Positions 1 through 7,306 of a stretch of 16,083 nt of DNA are shown here, in pieces. Source of the DNA: RXOA01 sp964554715 (lineage in GTDB: Bacteria; Bipolaricaulota; Bipolaricaulia; UBA7950; UBA9294); assembly GCA_964554715.1 (NCBI GenBank), contig CAZKPU010000052.1, forward strand, positions 1 to 16,083, written 5' to 3'. Position numbers and translations under genes: made by a program. Position 1 is the first letter of the stretch. Each line of letters begins with the position of its first letter. The notes under the pieces are model-generated. The model ran no database searches, had not been told where the DNA came from, and worked only from the letters and a program-made list of their open reading frames with translations.

Positions 1-8
1 CAAAGTGG

Positions 9-131
9 TCAGATTTTTTCGAATCGGGCCTGGAAAAATCGGAGGTATTCGGGTTCGTAAATCATTTTGAATCCTTTTACCTCTTTCCGATTCAGATAAA
101 CTTCTTCAATTGATTCAGCTACAACATACAT
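9..131 (-). CDS. Possible C-terminal fragment of an unrelated AT-rich gene
   Basis: An open frame on the minus strand ends in TGA at 9-11 and reads as about 40 plausible, charged and aromatic residues, for example EEVYLNRKEVKGF and EPEYLRFFQARFEKI at the end. The codons are AT-rich. The first 120 bases are about 38% GC, against roughly 58% in the rest of the window. There is no ribosome binding site before the ATG at 131, so if real it is more likely the tail of a longer gene that is interrupted near 131-140, where sequence matching a peptide-transporter ATPase begins on the other strand. I do not recognise the family. It may be foreign sequence joined by misassembly, or the edge of a real insertion or deletion. 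Confidence 0.25.
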   Translation of the reverse strand: MYVVAESIEEVYLNRKEVKGFKMIYEPEYLRFFQARFEKI

Positions 132-848
132 ATGAGCCTGTGTACGTTGACGGGATCGACTTGGCGATCCGGGAGGGCGAGACGCTCGGATTGGTTGGCG
201 AGAGCGGCTGCGGAAAGACAACCGCCGGACGGGCGATCCTGAGGCTGGTCAAGCCGACTTCGGGCGAGGTCCTTTTCCGCAGCAGGCGCATGTCTGCAAA
301 AGGGGAGCAGATGGTCGATGTCGCCGCCGCATCGAGATCTCAGATGAAGACGCTTCGACGTGAAATGCAGATCATCTTCCAGGATCCGTATTCGTCGCTG
401 AACCCGCGGATGACGGTGGGTTCAATGATAGCCGAGCCGGCAGGCTCGAGTGGAGGCGGCGCTTGCCGCTGTTGGGCTTCGTCGTGAGCACATGCGGCGG
501 TTTCCGCACGAGTTCTCGGGCGGGCAACGGCAGCGGATCGGGATCGCCAGGGCGCTTGTGCTGGATCCGCGGCTGATTGTCTGCGATGAACCGGTCTCCG
601 CGCTGGATGTGTCGATTCAAGCGCAAGTCCTGAACTTGCTGGAGGATCTTCAGAGAGATCTCGAGCTTACCTACCTGTTCATCGCCCACGATCTGAGCGT
701 GGTGAAGCACATCAGCGAGCGGGTTGCCGTGATGTACCTGGGAAGGATTGTAGAGTTGGCGGAAACCTCAGACCTGTTTGCTCGACCTAGGCACCCGTAC
801 ACCGAAGCGCTCGTTTCTGCGGTTCCGATCCCTGACCCGGACTTTCAC
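110..848 (+). pseudogene. Oligopeptide/dipeptide ABC importer ATPase (OppF/DppF type), broken
   Basis: This encodes a nucleotide-binding subunit that would power peptide import together with the DppB/DppC permeases downstream. The first frame (TTG at 110, doubtful start) carries Walker A GESGCGKT at residues 30-37 and the Q-loop IIFQDPYSSLNPRMTVG, then runs out of frame and stops at 487. The protein resumes one frame over from about 432-450 with EAALAAVGLRREHM, the signature FSGGQRQR (from base 513), Walker B LIVCDEPVSALD, the H-loop FIAHDLSVV and the HPYTEAL motif typical of the family. Relative to family members about 15-20 residues are missing at the frame change, so this is an out-of-frame deletion rather than a single-base slip. 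The N-terminus also lacks the usual residues before VDGIDL. The C-terminal cysteine-containing tail is lost in the N gap at 849. It may be a true pseudogene or a poor assembly of an intact gene. Confidence 0.8.
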
Positions 849-858
849 NNNNNNNNNN
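849..858. other. Assembly gap (10 Ns)
   Basis: Ten unknown bases separate two paralogous ATPase fragments in different frames. The left fragment already contains the H-loop and HPYTEAL region. The right fragment starts again just before its own H-loop. The real missing DNA must therefore hold the tail of the first ATPase and roughly the first two thirds of the second, likely several hundred bases to about 1 kb, so ten Ns is a placeholder length. Confidence 0.95.
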
Positions 859-1299
859 ATGACGGAGATCCAGAAGAGCCGCAACCTCACCTACGTCTTC
901 ATCTCGCACAATCTGGCGGTGGTCAAAAACATCTGTCAGAACATGCTTGTGATGTACTTGGGGAAAGCCATGGAGGCTGGTGAATCCACGGCGGTCTTCG
1001 CGAATCCCCTACACCCGTATACGAAGGCGCTGCTATCGGCGATTCTGGACATCGACATGCACCGGGCCCGCGAGAGGATCTTGCTCGAAGGAGACATTCC
1101 CAGCCCGATCGACCCGCCTCCGGGTTGTGCGTTCCACCCCCGATGTCGGTACGCCGAGTCGATCTGCCGTGAACAGATCCCGCCTCTTCGCGACTTCGGT
1201 GGGCAGCACTACGCGGCGTGTCACCTGGCTGAGAAGCTTACGCTTCAGGCGATCGTTGCCGGTGAATCCGGGCGTGGGACGATGAAGGAGAGTTCATGA
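859..1299 (+). CDS. Oligopeptide/dipeptide ABC importer ATPase, C-terminal part only
   Basis: This is the C-terminal end of a second peptide-importer ATPase. It begins inside the protein (EIQKSRNLTYVFISHNL, the H-loop region) and continues through VMYLGKAMEAG, HPYTKALLSAI, and the family-specific tail with PPGCAFHPRCRYAESIC. That C-x5-C-x6-C-type tail belongs to the oligopeptide/dipeptide ATP-binding C-terminal domain and is often linked to an iron-sulfur cluster. The ATG at 859 is probably an internal methionine, because Walker A, Q-loop, signature and Walker B must lie in the gap. Its TGA overlaps the ATG of the DppB-type permease (ATGA, 1296-1299), which implies translational coupling. The sequence does not decide whether it is the D or the F subunit. 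Confidence 0.85.
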   Translation: MTEIQKSRNLTYVFISHNLAVVKNICQNMLVMYLGKAMEAGESTAVFANPLHPYTKALLSAILDIDMHRARERILLEGDIPSPIDPPPGCAFHPRCRYAESICREQIPPLRDFGGQHYAACHLAEKLTLQAIVAGESGRGTMKESS

Positions 1300-2315
1300 G
1301 CCGAGTCTTGCGATACATCGCCCAACGTCTGTTGCTGACGATTCCGATGTTGCTGATCCTGCTCACGGTCGTGTTCTTGTTGCTGCGTGTCATGCCCGGC
1401 GATCCCGTCAGTGCGATGCTCGGGGGGCGGAACATTTCTGCAGACGTGCTGGAGAGCTACCGCGTGCGGTTGGGCTTCGACAAGCCAGTGATCGCGCAGT
1501 ACGGAGACTATCTCGGGGGGATCGTCCGAGGGGATTTCGGGGAGTCTCTGCGAACGGGTAAGCCTGTGCTGGAGGAGTTGTTTACGAGGTTCCCGGCGAC
1601 GATCGAGTTGGCGATCTGGGGGATGCTTGTGGCGATGATCTTCGGATTCACATCCGGCATCCTTGCCGCGACGCGAGCGGACAGGTTGATCGACCACGGG
1701 GTACGTGTGTTTCATATCAGTTCGTTCGCGATGCCGTTGTTCTGGCTGGGGTTGATGTTCCAGGTGTTTTTCTGTGTCAAGCTTGGTTGGTTCCCGGTGG
1801 CAGGAAGAATCGGGGGCCGACTTGCATTCGAGTTTCAGTCGATTACCGGGTTTTACGTACTTGATGCGGTTATTCACTGGGACGGAAGAGCGCTTCTCGA
1901 CATCCTCAGCCATCTTGTCTTGCCCGCGATCACGCTTGGGATTGCTCTGACGGGACTTCAAGGCCGGATGAGCCGGGCGAGCATGCTCGAGGTGCTCGAT
2001 CAGGACTATATCACGACAGCTCGTGCAAAGGGAGTCCCGGAACGTCGAGTTGTGCTGCAACACGCGCTTCGGAACGCTCTGATCCCGATAATCACCGTGT
2101 TCGGCCTGCAATTCGCCGTGCTGATGGGGGGTGCCGTGCTCACAGAGACGGTGTTCTCATGGCCGGGAATCGCCAGCTACTTGGTGCGATCGATCGAAGC
2201 GCGAGACTATCCGGCGATCCAAGGAAGTATCGTGTTCATTGCTGTGTTCATCTCATTGGTCAACCTGATTGTCGACATCTTTTACTCCGTGATCGATCCC
2301 CGGGTGAGGTACTGA
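1296..2315 (+). CDS. dppB: Peptide ABC transporter permease, DppB/OppB type
   Basis: One of the two inner-membrane subunits of the peptide importer, 339 residues, which is normal for the family. The N-terminus SRVLRYIAQRLLLTIP leads into the first membrane helix and the conserved RVMPGDP segment. About five further hydrophobic segments follow. The coupling loop that docks on the ATPase is visible as DYITTARAKGVPERRVVLQHAL from D237, followed by LRNALIPIIT. The C-terminus (VDIFYSVIDPRVRY) is a textbook DppB ending. The start ATG overlaps the previous stop by four bases and has AAGGAG at 1285-1290. Whether the substrate is dipeptide, oligopeptide, nickel or another solute cannot be told from the permease; family-5 systems also carry sugars and opines. 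Confidence 0.93.
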   Translation: MSRVLRYIAQRLLLTIPMLLILLTVVFLLLRVMPGDPVSAMLGGRNISADVLESYRVRLGFDKPVIAQYGDYLGGIVRGDFGESLRTGKPVLEELFTRFPATIELAIWGMLVAMIFGFTSGILAATRADRLIDHGVRVFHISSFAMPLFWLGLMFQVFFCVKLGWFPVAGRIGGRLAFEFQSITGFYVLDAVIHWDGRALLDILSHLVLPAITLGIALTGLQGRMSRASMLEVLDQDYITTARAKGVPERRVVLQHALRNALIPIITVFGLQFAVLMGGAVLTETVFSWPGIASYLVRSIEARDYPAIQGSIVFIAVFISLVNLIVDIFYSVIDPRVRY

Positions 2316-2316
2316 C

Positions 2317-3270
2317 ATGCGAAGATCGAAGCGACCACAAGACGGAAGAGGCGCGCTGGAGACGACCCCAAGGTCGCCGCTTGCGGCGCTGTTCTTGTGG
2401 GTCGTCAGATCCATAACCCGCGGCCGGAAGGCGCTCAAGGGTCAGACCATCCTCAAGATCGGCACGGTAATCGTGCTGGCGTTTGTGTTGATGACGGTGA
2501 TCGCCAATTTCCTCCCGTCGATGAGCGGCTACCACCCCACGCTCTACCGAGATGCGCCGCGGCTCGAGGCCCCGACTTCGTCCCATTGGATGGGGACCGA
2601 TCAACTACAGCGCGACGTGTTCAGCCGGATCCTGAGCGGAGGGTATGCCGCTCTCATCGTGGCGTTCTCGGCTGTGGCTCTCAGCATGACCGTGGGCTCG
2701 ATCCTCGGGTGGATCTCGGGTTTCGCCGGCGGGTGGCTGGACCGGGTCCTGTCATTGACGATGGATGCGATCTATTCGTTTCCGTCGATGATCCTTGCGA
2801 TTGTGCTGGTAGCGATGTTCGGCTCGGGGATCATGCCGATGGTGTGGGCGGTGGGGTTCGTCTATATCCCGACGTATTTCCGTGTGACGCGTGCCGAGGT
2901 GCTGCAGGTCCGTGAGACGACCTACGTGGAAGCGATTCGGGCCATCGGCGCCAGCAACACGCGGATCGTCTTGCGTCACGTGGCGCCGAACACGATCAAC
3001 GCGATCATGGCGGTGTCATCGTTCAACCTTGCGGATGCGATCTTGACGGTGGCTGCATTGTCCTTCCTGGGGTTCGGACTCCCGCCTCCCGCGCCGGACT
3101 GGGGGTTCGATATCCAGAACGGTCAGAAGTTCCTCCAGTCGGGTGCGTGGTGGCTGATCACGTTCCCGGGGCTCATGATCATCTTCCTGTCGCTCGGATT
3201 CGGGCTGATCGGAGAAGGGATCAGCGACCTGGTCAATCCAAGACGGAAACGAAAGAGAAAGAAGATCTAG
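2317..3270 (+). CDS. dppC: Peptide ABC transporter permease, DppC/OppC type
   Basis: The second inner-membrane subunit, 317 residues, partner of the DppB-type protein that ends one base upstream. The family hallmark HWMGTDQLQRDVFSRILSGG follows the first membrane helix and periplasmic loop. The ATPase-docking loop is TYVEAIRAIGASNTRIVLRH from T202, and the helices end with LSFLGFGLPPPAPDWG and LIGEGISDLVNPR. The basic cytoplasmic N-terminus before the first helix is rather long (about 48 residues) and the C-terminus is a run of Arg and Lys (RRKRKRKK). Both are cytoplasmic by the positive-inside rule. GAGGT at 2306-2310 serves as ribosome binding site. Confidence 0.93.
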   Translation: MRRSKRPQDGRGALETTPRSPLAALFLWVVRSITRGRKALKGQTILKIGTVIVLAFVLMTVIANFLPSMSGYHPTLYRDAPRLEAPTSSHWMGTDQLQRDVFSRILSGGYAALIVAFSAVALSMTVGSILGWISGFAGGWLDRVLSLTMDAIYSFPSMILAIVLVAMFGSGIMPMVWAVGFVYIPTYFRVTRAEVLQVRETTYVEAIRAIGASNTRIVLRHVAPNTINAIMAVSSFNLADAILTVAALSFLGFGLPPPAPDWGFDIQNGQKFLQSGAWWLITFPGLMIIFLSLGFGLIGEGISDLVNPRRKRKRKKI

Positions 3271-3408
3271 GGCCGCCTCGAAGTGCGGAGGGGGCACGGC
3301 AGGCTGGAATAGGAAGAAAGGAGGTGGAATCCGGACTTGACAGCTCGATTCCAAGCTAGAACTCGAGCGAGACGAGGGCACACGAGAACCTCTCAAGGAG
3401 GTGCAGCA
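3271..3408 (+). other. Intercistronic spacer before the binding-protein gene
   Basis: A 138-base spacer separates the DppC-type gene from the binding-protein gene, the only sizeable gap in this operon. It contains a strong Shine-Dalgarno-like AAAGGAGGTGG at 3317-3327 followed by TTGACA at 3337-3342. No good -10 lies at the right distance (TAGAAC at 3357 is only 14 bases away), so a promoter is possible but weak. A short inverted repeat GCTCGA/TCGAGC (3343-3348 with 3363-3368) could form a hairpin. The spacer may allow separate, higher expression of the binding protein. Confidence 0.3.
3395..3403 (+). promoter_or_regulatory. Ribosome binding site deciding the start of the binding protein
   Basis: AAGGAGGTG is a near-perfect Shine-Dalgarno sequence five bases before the ATG at 3409. 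It supports 3409 rather than the in-frame TTG at 3337 as the main start, in agreement with the signal peptide that begins there. Confidence 0.8.
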
Positions 3409-4965
3409 ATGCGACGAGTTGGCGTTTGGCTGATGGCATTGGCAATGGTTGCAGCGGTCGGGCTGGTTGGCCTGGCCGTGGAAGACCTTCTGATTATCGG
3501 AACGACCGATCGGGTGACGGAGCTTTCATTCTCGAACAGCTACGATCACTTCTCCTGGCACGTATTGCGGAATACGACCGATGCGTTGACGAAGTTCGAT
3601 TCGGAGACCGGTGAGTTCGTCGGTGCAATCGCCGAGTCGTGGGACGTTTCGGAGGACGGGTTGATCTGGACGTTCTACATTCGACCGGGAATTACGTTCT
3701 GGGATGGCGAAGTCTGTGACGCCGCGGCGGTCAAGTACTCGTTGGATCGAACGATCCGGCTAGATGGACCGGAAGGCGGTGTAGGCCTGATCGGCCCATA
3801 CATCGACGAAATCACGGTCATCGATCCGCTGACGCTGGAGATCCGGCTGACGCAAGCCGACGCGGTGTTCGATCAGCGAGTCTCTGACCAGATCGGCGCA
3901 GCGATGATCTATTCGCCGACGAGCGTACCGGAGGATGACTTCGCCAATGGACAGTACGCCGGTACTGGTCCGTACATCCTGATTGAACACATTCCGGATC
4001 AACGCGTGGTCTATGAAGCGTACGACGGATACTACGGCGAAGCACCGAAGACGCGGCGCGTTGTGGAGCAGATGTACTCCGACGCAGCGACCTTGCGAGC
4101 AGCGATTGAAGCCGGGGATGTCGACGTGGTCTTCAGAACGCTCTCACCACAGGATGTGGCCGATCTTGAAGGAAACGAGAACGTCATCGTTCAGGCGTTC
4201 CCGCCCAGCCCTGGGATCCGGTACATTCTATTCAACGTCACACAACCTCCGGTGGATGTGGCTCAAGTGCGCCAGGCGATCTGCTACGCGGTCGACCGTT
4301 CGGTCATCGTCGACCAGGTGTTCAGCGGAACCGTATCGCCGATCTACACGATGGTTCCGAATGTCGATCCTCCGTTCTTCGGGGCACTGTCGACATTCCC
4401 AGAGCGCGACCTTGACATGGCGCGTACGCTTCTTGCCCAGGTTGGCTACACGGCGGAGAACCCGCTTCAGCTAAACCTTTGGTACACGCCGAAGCACTAC
4501 GGAACGTTTGAAGCCGACGTTGCGGCCGTCCTGAAAGGGAGCCTGGAAGAACTCCCAGAGATCGAGATCACGATCCAGGTCCTGGAGTGGGGAGCTTATG
4601 TGGAACGGATGAGTTCCGGCGGGTTCGATATGTTCCTGTTGGGTTGGCATCCCGACTACTTCGAACCGTCCAACTTCCTTGCGCCGTGGACAACGGAGTC
4701 TCCTGAGTCTCTGGGCACCTACTTCAACGAGCATCCCAATTTCGGAGCGTACCAGCGGATCATGGACATCGCCACAACGACAGTGGATACGGACGTCCGA
4801 GGAAGCCTCTACGAAGCGATCCAGATCCTCAGCACACAAGACGTTCCGTGGATCCCGCTGTGGTCGATGACCGACGAAATGGTCGCGGCCTGGCTGCCGG
4901 GCGTTCAGAATGTCGAAGTGTATATCACGATGGACATCGACGTTCCGACGATCTACAAGGAATAG
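3409..4965 (+). CDS. Peptide/solute-binding protein, extracellular family 5 (DppA/OppA-like)
   Basis: The periplasmic receptor that delivers substrate to the DppBC permeases, 518 residues, typical of family 5. The N-terminus MRRVGVWLMALAMVAAVGLVGLA is a signal peptide without a lipobox cysteine, so the protein should be soluble after cleavage. The family signature appears at about residues 87-116 (WTFYIRPGITFWDGEV, then KYSLDRTI). Other typical segments are GTGPYIL, RQAICYAVDRSVIVDQVFSG, and near the end QILSTQDVPWIPLWSM. It is last in the operon, after the permeases, whereas it is usually first. The substrate is most likely short peptides, but this family also binds other solutes. Confidence 0.93.
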   Translation: MRRVGVWLMALAMVAAVGLVGLAVEDLLIIGTTDRVTELSFSNSYDHFSWHVLRNTTDALTKFDSETGEFVGAIAESWDVSEDGLIWTFYIRPGITFWDGEVCDAAAVKYSLDRTIRLDGPEGGVGLIGPYIDEITVIDPLTLEIRLTQADAVFDQRVSDQIGAAMIYSPTSVPEDDFANGQYAGTGPYILIEHIPDQRVVYEAYDGYYGEAPKTRRVVEQMYSDAATLRAAIEAGDVDVVFRTLSPQDVADLEGNENVIVQAFPPSPGIRYILFNVTQPPVDVAQVRQAICYAVDRSVIVDQVFSGTVSPIYTMVPNVDPPFFGALSTFPERDLDMARTLLAQVGYTAENPLQLNLWYTPKHYGTFEADVAAVLKGSLEELPEIEITIQVLEWGAYVERMSSGGFDMFLLGWHPDYFEPSNFLAPWTTESPESLGTYFNEHPNFGAYQRIMDIATTTVDTDVRGSLYEAIQILSTQDVPWIPLWSMTDEMVAAWLPGVQNVEVYITMDIDVPTIYKE

Positions 4966-4990
4966 CAGGGGTTCAGCGAAAGCAGATCAC

Positions 4991-5022
4991 GAAGGCGGAA
5001 TCGCTTCAGCGGTTCCGCCTTT
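4991..5022. terminator. Bidirectional terminator between convergent importer operons
   Basis: AAGGCGGAA (4992-5000) pairs perfectly with TTCCGCCTT (5013-5021). The stem continues through a T-G wobble and CGC/GCG to a four-base TTCA loop, giving about 13 base pairs. On the plus strand TTTCTT follows; on the minus strand the read-out is similarly AT-flanked (TTCG). It lies 25 bases after the binding-protein stop and about 20 bases before the stop of the convergent ATPase gene, so it probably ends both operons. Confidence 0.8.
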
Positions 5023-5042
5023 CTTGTGCCGCGGATCGTAGA

Positions 5043-5807
5043 TCAGACCTTGACAGGAGAGAACGAGCGTCCAAGGAAGCGCATGACCCGATCGCTCTCC
5101 ATGTCGGTGAAGAAACGCTCGGGGGGGCTGTCGGCAACAATCCGCCCGCGATCGAGCATGAGGATTCGGTCCGATGCTCGACGTGCGAACCCCATCTCGT
5201 GGGTCACGACAACCATCGTAAGCCGTGCTTCGGCAAGCTCCGAGATGACAGAGAGAACCTCGCCGATCAGTTCCGGATCGAGCGCTGAGGTCGGCTCGTC
5301 GAACAGCATCAGCATCGGATTCATGCACAGTGCTCTTGCGATTGCGACCCGCTGTTGCTGTCCACCCGAGAGTTGACTGGGGTGGCTTTCGGCCTTCTCG
5401 GCAAGCTGAACGCGGGCGAGCATACGACGCGCACGACGGGCTTCTTCCGTCTTAGATAGGCGAAGCACCGTTCTTGGGGCGAGTGTGCAGTTCTGCAGAG
5501 CCGTCAGGTGCGGAAACAAGCGAAAATCCTGGAAGACCATGCCGATCCGAGAGCGGATCCGATCAAGCGGAGTGTCCGGTGCCGTGATTTCGATCCCATC
5601 TACGAATATCGAGCCGGTTGTCGGATGCTCAAGAAGGTTTGCGCAACGCAACAGCGTGCTCTTGCCCGCACCGGAGGGCCCGACCAAGCAGGTCGTTTCG
5701 CTCCGAGATAGATCCAGGTCAATCCCACGCAAAACCTCTTCGCCGTCGAAGGCCTTGTGGACATCCACGAATCGAACCAACGGCTCGGTCTGCCGATCAC
5801 GACTCAA
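5043..5807 (-). CDS. Polar amino-acid ABC transporter ATPase (GlnQ/ArtP/HisP type)
   Basis: The nucleotide-binding subunit of an amino-acid importer, 254 residues from the TTG at 5807. All functional motifs are intact: Walker A GPSGAGKS (43-50), Q-loop Q93 in GMVFQDFRLFPHLT, signature LSGGQQQR (146-153), Walker B LMLFDEP with D170 and E171, and H203 in VVVTHEM. The LFPHLTALQN segment is characteristic of polar amino-acid importers. The start is TTG because AAGGAGG lies six bases upstream and no ATG or GTG fits in frame. A longer frame reaching 5942 only reads through the upstream permease. It overlaps the end of that permease by 11 bases and is the last gene of a four-gene operon. Confidence 0.93.
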   Translation of the reverse strand: MSRDRQTEPLVRFVDVHKAFDGEEVLRGIDLDLSRSETTCLVGPSGAGKSTLLRCANLLEHPTTGSIFVDGIEITAPDTPLDRIRSRIGMVFQDFRLFPHLTALQNCTLAPRTVLRLSKTEEARRARRMLARVQLAEKAESHPSQLSGGQQQRVAIARALCMNPMLMLFDEPTSALDPELIGEVLSVISELAEARLTMVVVTHEMGFARRASDRILMLDRGRIVADSPPERFFTDMESDRVMRFLGRSFSPVKV

Positions 5808-6531
5808 TGCGTTCCTCCTTCCCAGCAAGGGATCGAGATCGCCGGATCGGCCACGCCGCCCTGCCTGCAAGCGGCCAAGACCTAACGTGCTCGGGGTCCA
5901 GGTGGTATTCCAGTGCCCGCAGTCCGGAGGATGCCACCGCAACCATCGCGAGGTAGATCAGGCCGACAACGAGGAACGTCTCGAAGAAGCGGAAGCTCCG
6001 GTACGCGATCTGCTTCCCGGCACCGGTCAGATCGACGAGGGTCACAAGGTAGGCCAGCGACGAGTACTTGATGAGTGACACGATCTCATTCCCACAACCG
6101 CCCAGCGAGCGGCGGAGAGCCTGAGGGAGGATGACACGGCAAACCGCGGTGATCTTCTTCATCCCCAGTGCACGCGCCGCCTCCATCTGAGATGAAGGAA
6201 TGGAGAGCAGCGCGCTCCGGATGTACTCGGAATGGTATGCACCGCTACACAGGCCGAAACCGAGAACAGCGGCGGCAAACGGTGAGAGGAGAATCCCGAG
6301 TTGGGGGAGCGTGTAGTAGAGGATAAACAGCTGTACAAGAAGCGGTACGCCGCGAAGAGCGCTCTGGTACGAGGCCGAGAGGAAGCGAACCGGACGCGGT
6401 CCGTAGGTCCGTGACATGGCAACCATGATGCCCATCAGGACGCCGAGCGGTACCGAACAGACGATCAGTTTGAGGGTGACCGCAAGCCCGGCGGTTAGTT
6501 CCGGGACCATGCCGAGGAGGAAGTGGATCAT
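5797..6531 (-). CDS. Amino-acid ABC transporter permease (HisM/GlnP family), second subunit
   Basis: An inner-membrane subunit of the amino-acid importer, 244 residues with about five hydrophobic segments. The N-terminus GMVPELTAGLAVTLKL and RGVPLLVQLFILYYTLP are family hallmarks. The ATPase-docking loop is MEAARALGM (around 116-124) followed by VILPQALR (133-140). The C-terminal tail of about 30 residues after the last helix is rich in Arg, Ser and Trp and somewhat long. Its ATG overlaps the stop of the preceding permease (ATGA at 6528-6531), and the ribosome binding site of the ATPase lies inside its 3' end, so the three genes are tightly coupled. Confidence 0.92.
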   Translation of the reverse strand: MIHFLLGMVPELTAGLAVTLKLIVCSVPLGVLMGIMVAMSRTYGPRPVRFLSASYQSALRGVPLLVQLFILYYTLPQLGILLSPFAAAVLGFGLCSGAYHSEYIRSALLSIPSSQMEAARALGMKKITAVCRVILPQALRRSLGGCGNEIVSLIKYSSLAYLVTLVDLTGAGKQIAYRSFRFFETFLVVGLIYLAMVAVASSGLRALEYHLDPEHVRSWPLAGRAAWPIRRSRSLAGKEERIES

Positions 6532-7235
6532 GACCGTGTCCCGCCGTTTCCCCGTTTCTGTGATACGTGTGCGCCCAGTCCTGGAATCCGTCGGCGTTGC
6601 TCGATCTGCCGGAAGAACGTCACGCCCAATTGCGTCAGCGCCCAGTACATGGCGGCGACAAGCAGGTAGGGTGTGGCCGTATCCCTGGTGACCATCGACA
6701 GGAACTTGCCGCGGCTCATCAGCTCGACAACACCGACGGCGAATGCAAGAGCGCTGTCCTTCAAGACGATGGAGTACTCATTGGCCAGCCCAGGAAGGGA
6801 AAACCGGAGAGCTTGTGGTAGCAGAATACGGATGAATGTGGCTCTTCTGGACAGGCCGAGGGAGGTTGCTGCATCCCGTTGACCCTTGTCCACCATCTCC
6901 AGAGCGGCGCGGAATAGCTGCGATTGATACGCAGCGCTGCGCAGACCCAAAGCCAGAACCACTGCGGCAAACGGTGAGACTCGGATTGCAGGGATCGATC
7001 CGACTCCGAAGTAGACGAGGAACAGCAACACCAGGGCGGGGAACCCTCGGAAGACCCGGTCAAAGAGCCAAAGAAGAGAGCGAATGAGACGCCGGGATGG
7101 AAGAGCAAACCACAGAACGCCAAGCGGAAGGCCGAGCGCAATCCCTCCTGCGATCGCAACCAGAACGATCAACAGCGTCACGCCGGCTCCCCTCATTAAT
7201 CCTGGGAGAGCCGTGAGCAGATCTGCAGTGGTCAT
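6528..7235 (-). CDS. Amino-acid ABC transporter permease (HisQ/ArtQ family), first subunit
   Basis: The partner permease, 235 residues, forming a presumed heterodimer with the next gene. Family features are LPGLMRGAGVTLLIVL at the N-terminus, FRGFPALVLLFLVYFG, and the docking loop DAATSLGL (121-128) with ILLPQALR (137-144). Asp replaces the usual Glu of the EAA motif, a mild deviation. I chose the ATG at 7235 rather than the TTG at 7241, because AGGAAGG lies seven bases from the ATG but only one base from the TTG. It follows the binding-protein gene after a 71-base spacer that holds a strong hairpin. Confidence 0.92.
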   Translation of the reverse strand: MTTADLLTALPGLMRGAGVTLLIVLVAIAGGIALGLPLGVLWFALPSRRLIRSLLWLFDRVFRGFPALVLLFLVYFGVGSIPAIRVSPFAAVVLALGLRSAAYQSQLFRAALEMVDKGQRDAATSLGLSRRATFIRILLPQALRFSLPGLANEYSIVLKDSALAFAVGVVELMSRGKFLSMVTRDTATPYLLVAAMYWALTQLGVTFFRQIEQRRRIPGLGAHVSQKRGNGGTRS

Positions 7236-7264
7236 GACCAAACCTTCCTCTCGCCGTTCGTTGC

Positions 7265-7291
7265 GGCGGGTCCGCTTCCGACGGACCCGCC
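7265..7291 (-). other. Intercistronic hairpin between binding-protein and permease genes
   Basis: GGCGGGTCCG (7265-7274) pairs perfectly with CGGACCCGCC (7282-7291) around a seven-base loop, a very stable 10-bp stem. In the direction of this operon no run of T follows it, so it is not a classic full terminator. Its position directly after the binding-protein gene matches hairpins that protect the upstream mRNA from 3' decay, or cause partial termination, in other binding-protein operons. That would give more receptor than permease. On the plus strand it would be followed by TTGCTCTT. Confidence 0.65.
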
Positions 7292-7306
7292 TTGCTCTTC
7301 AATGAG

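Noticed and set aside
1245..2111. Long open frame of 288 codons on the minus strand
   Set aside because: It lies exactly opposite the DppB-type permease and is full of Arg, Gln, His and Asp typical of antisense reading of a GC-rich membrane-protein gene; no family resemblance.
5043..5942. Longer version of the amino-acid ATPase starting at 5942
   Set aside because: The extra N-terminus is out-of-frame reading of the upstream permease, and a proper ribosome binding site stands before the TTG at 5807.
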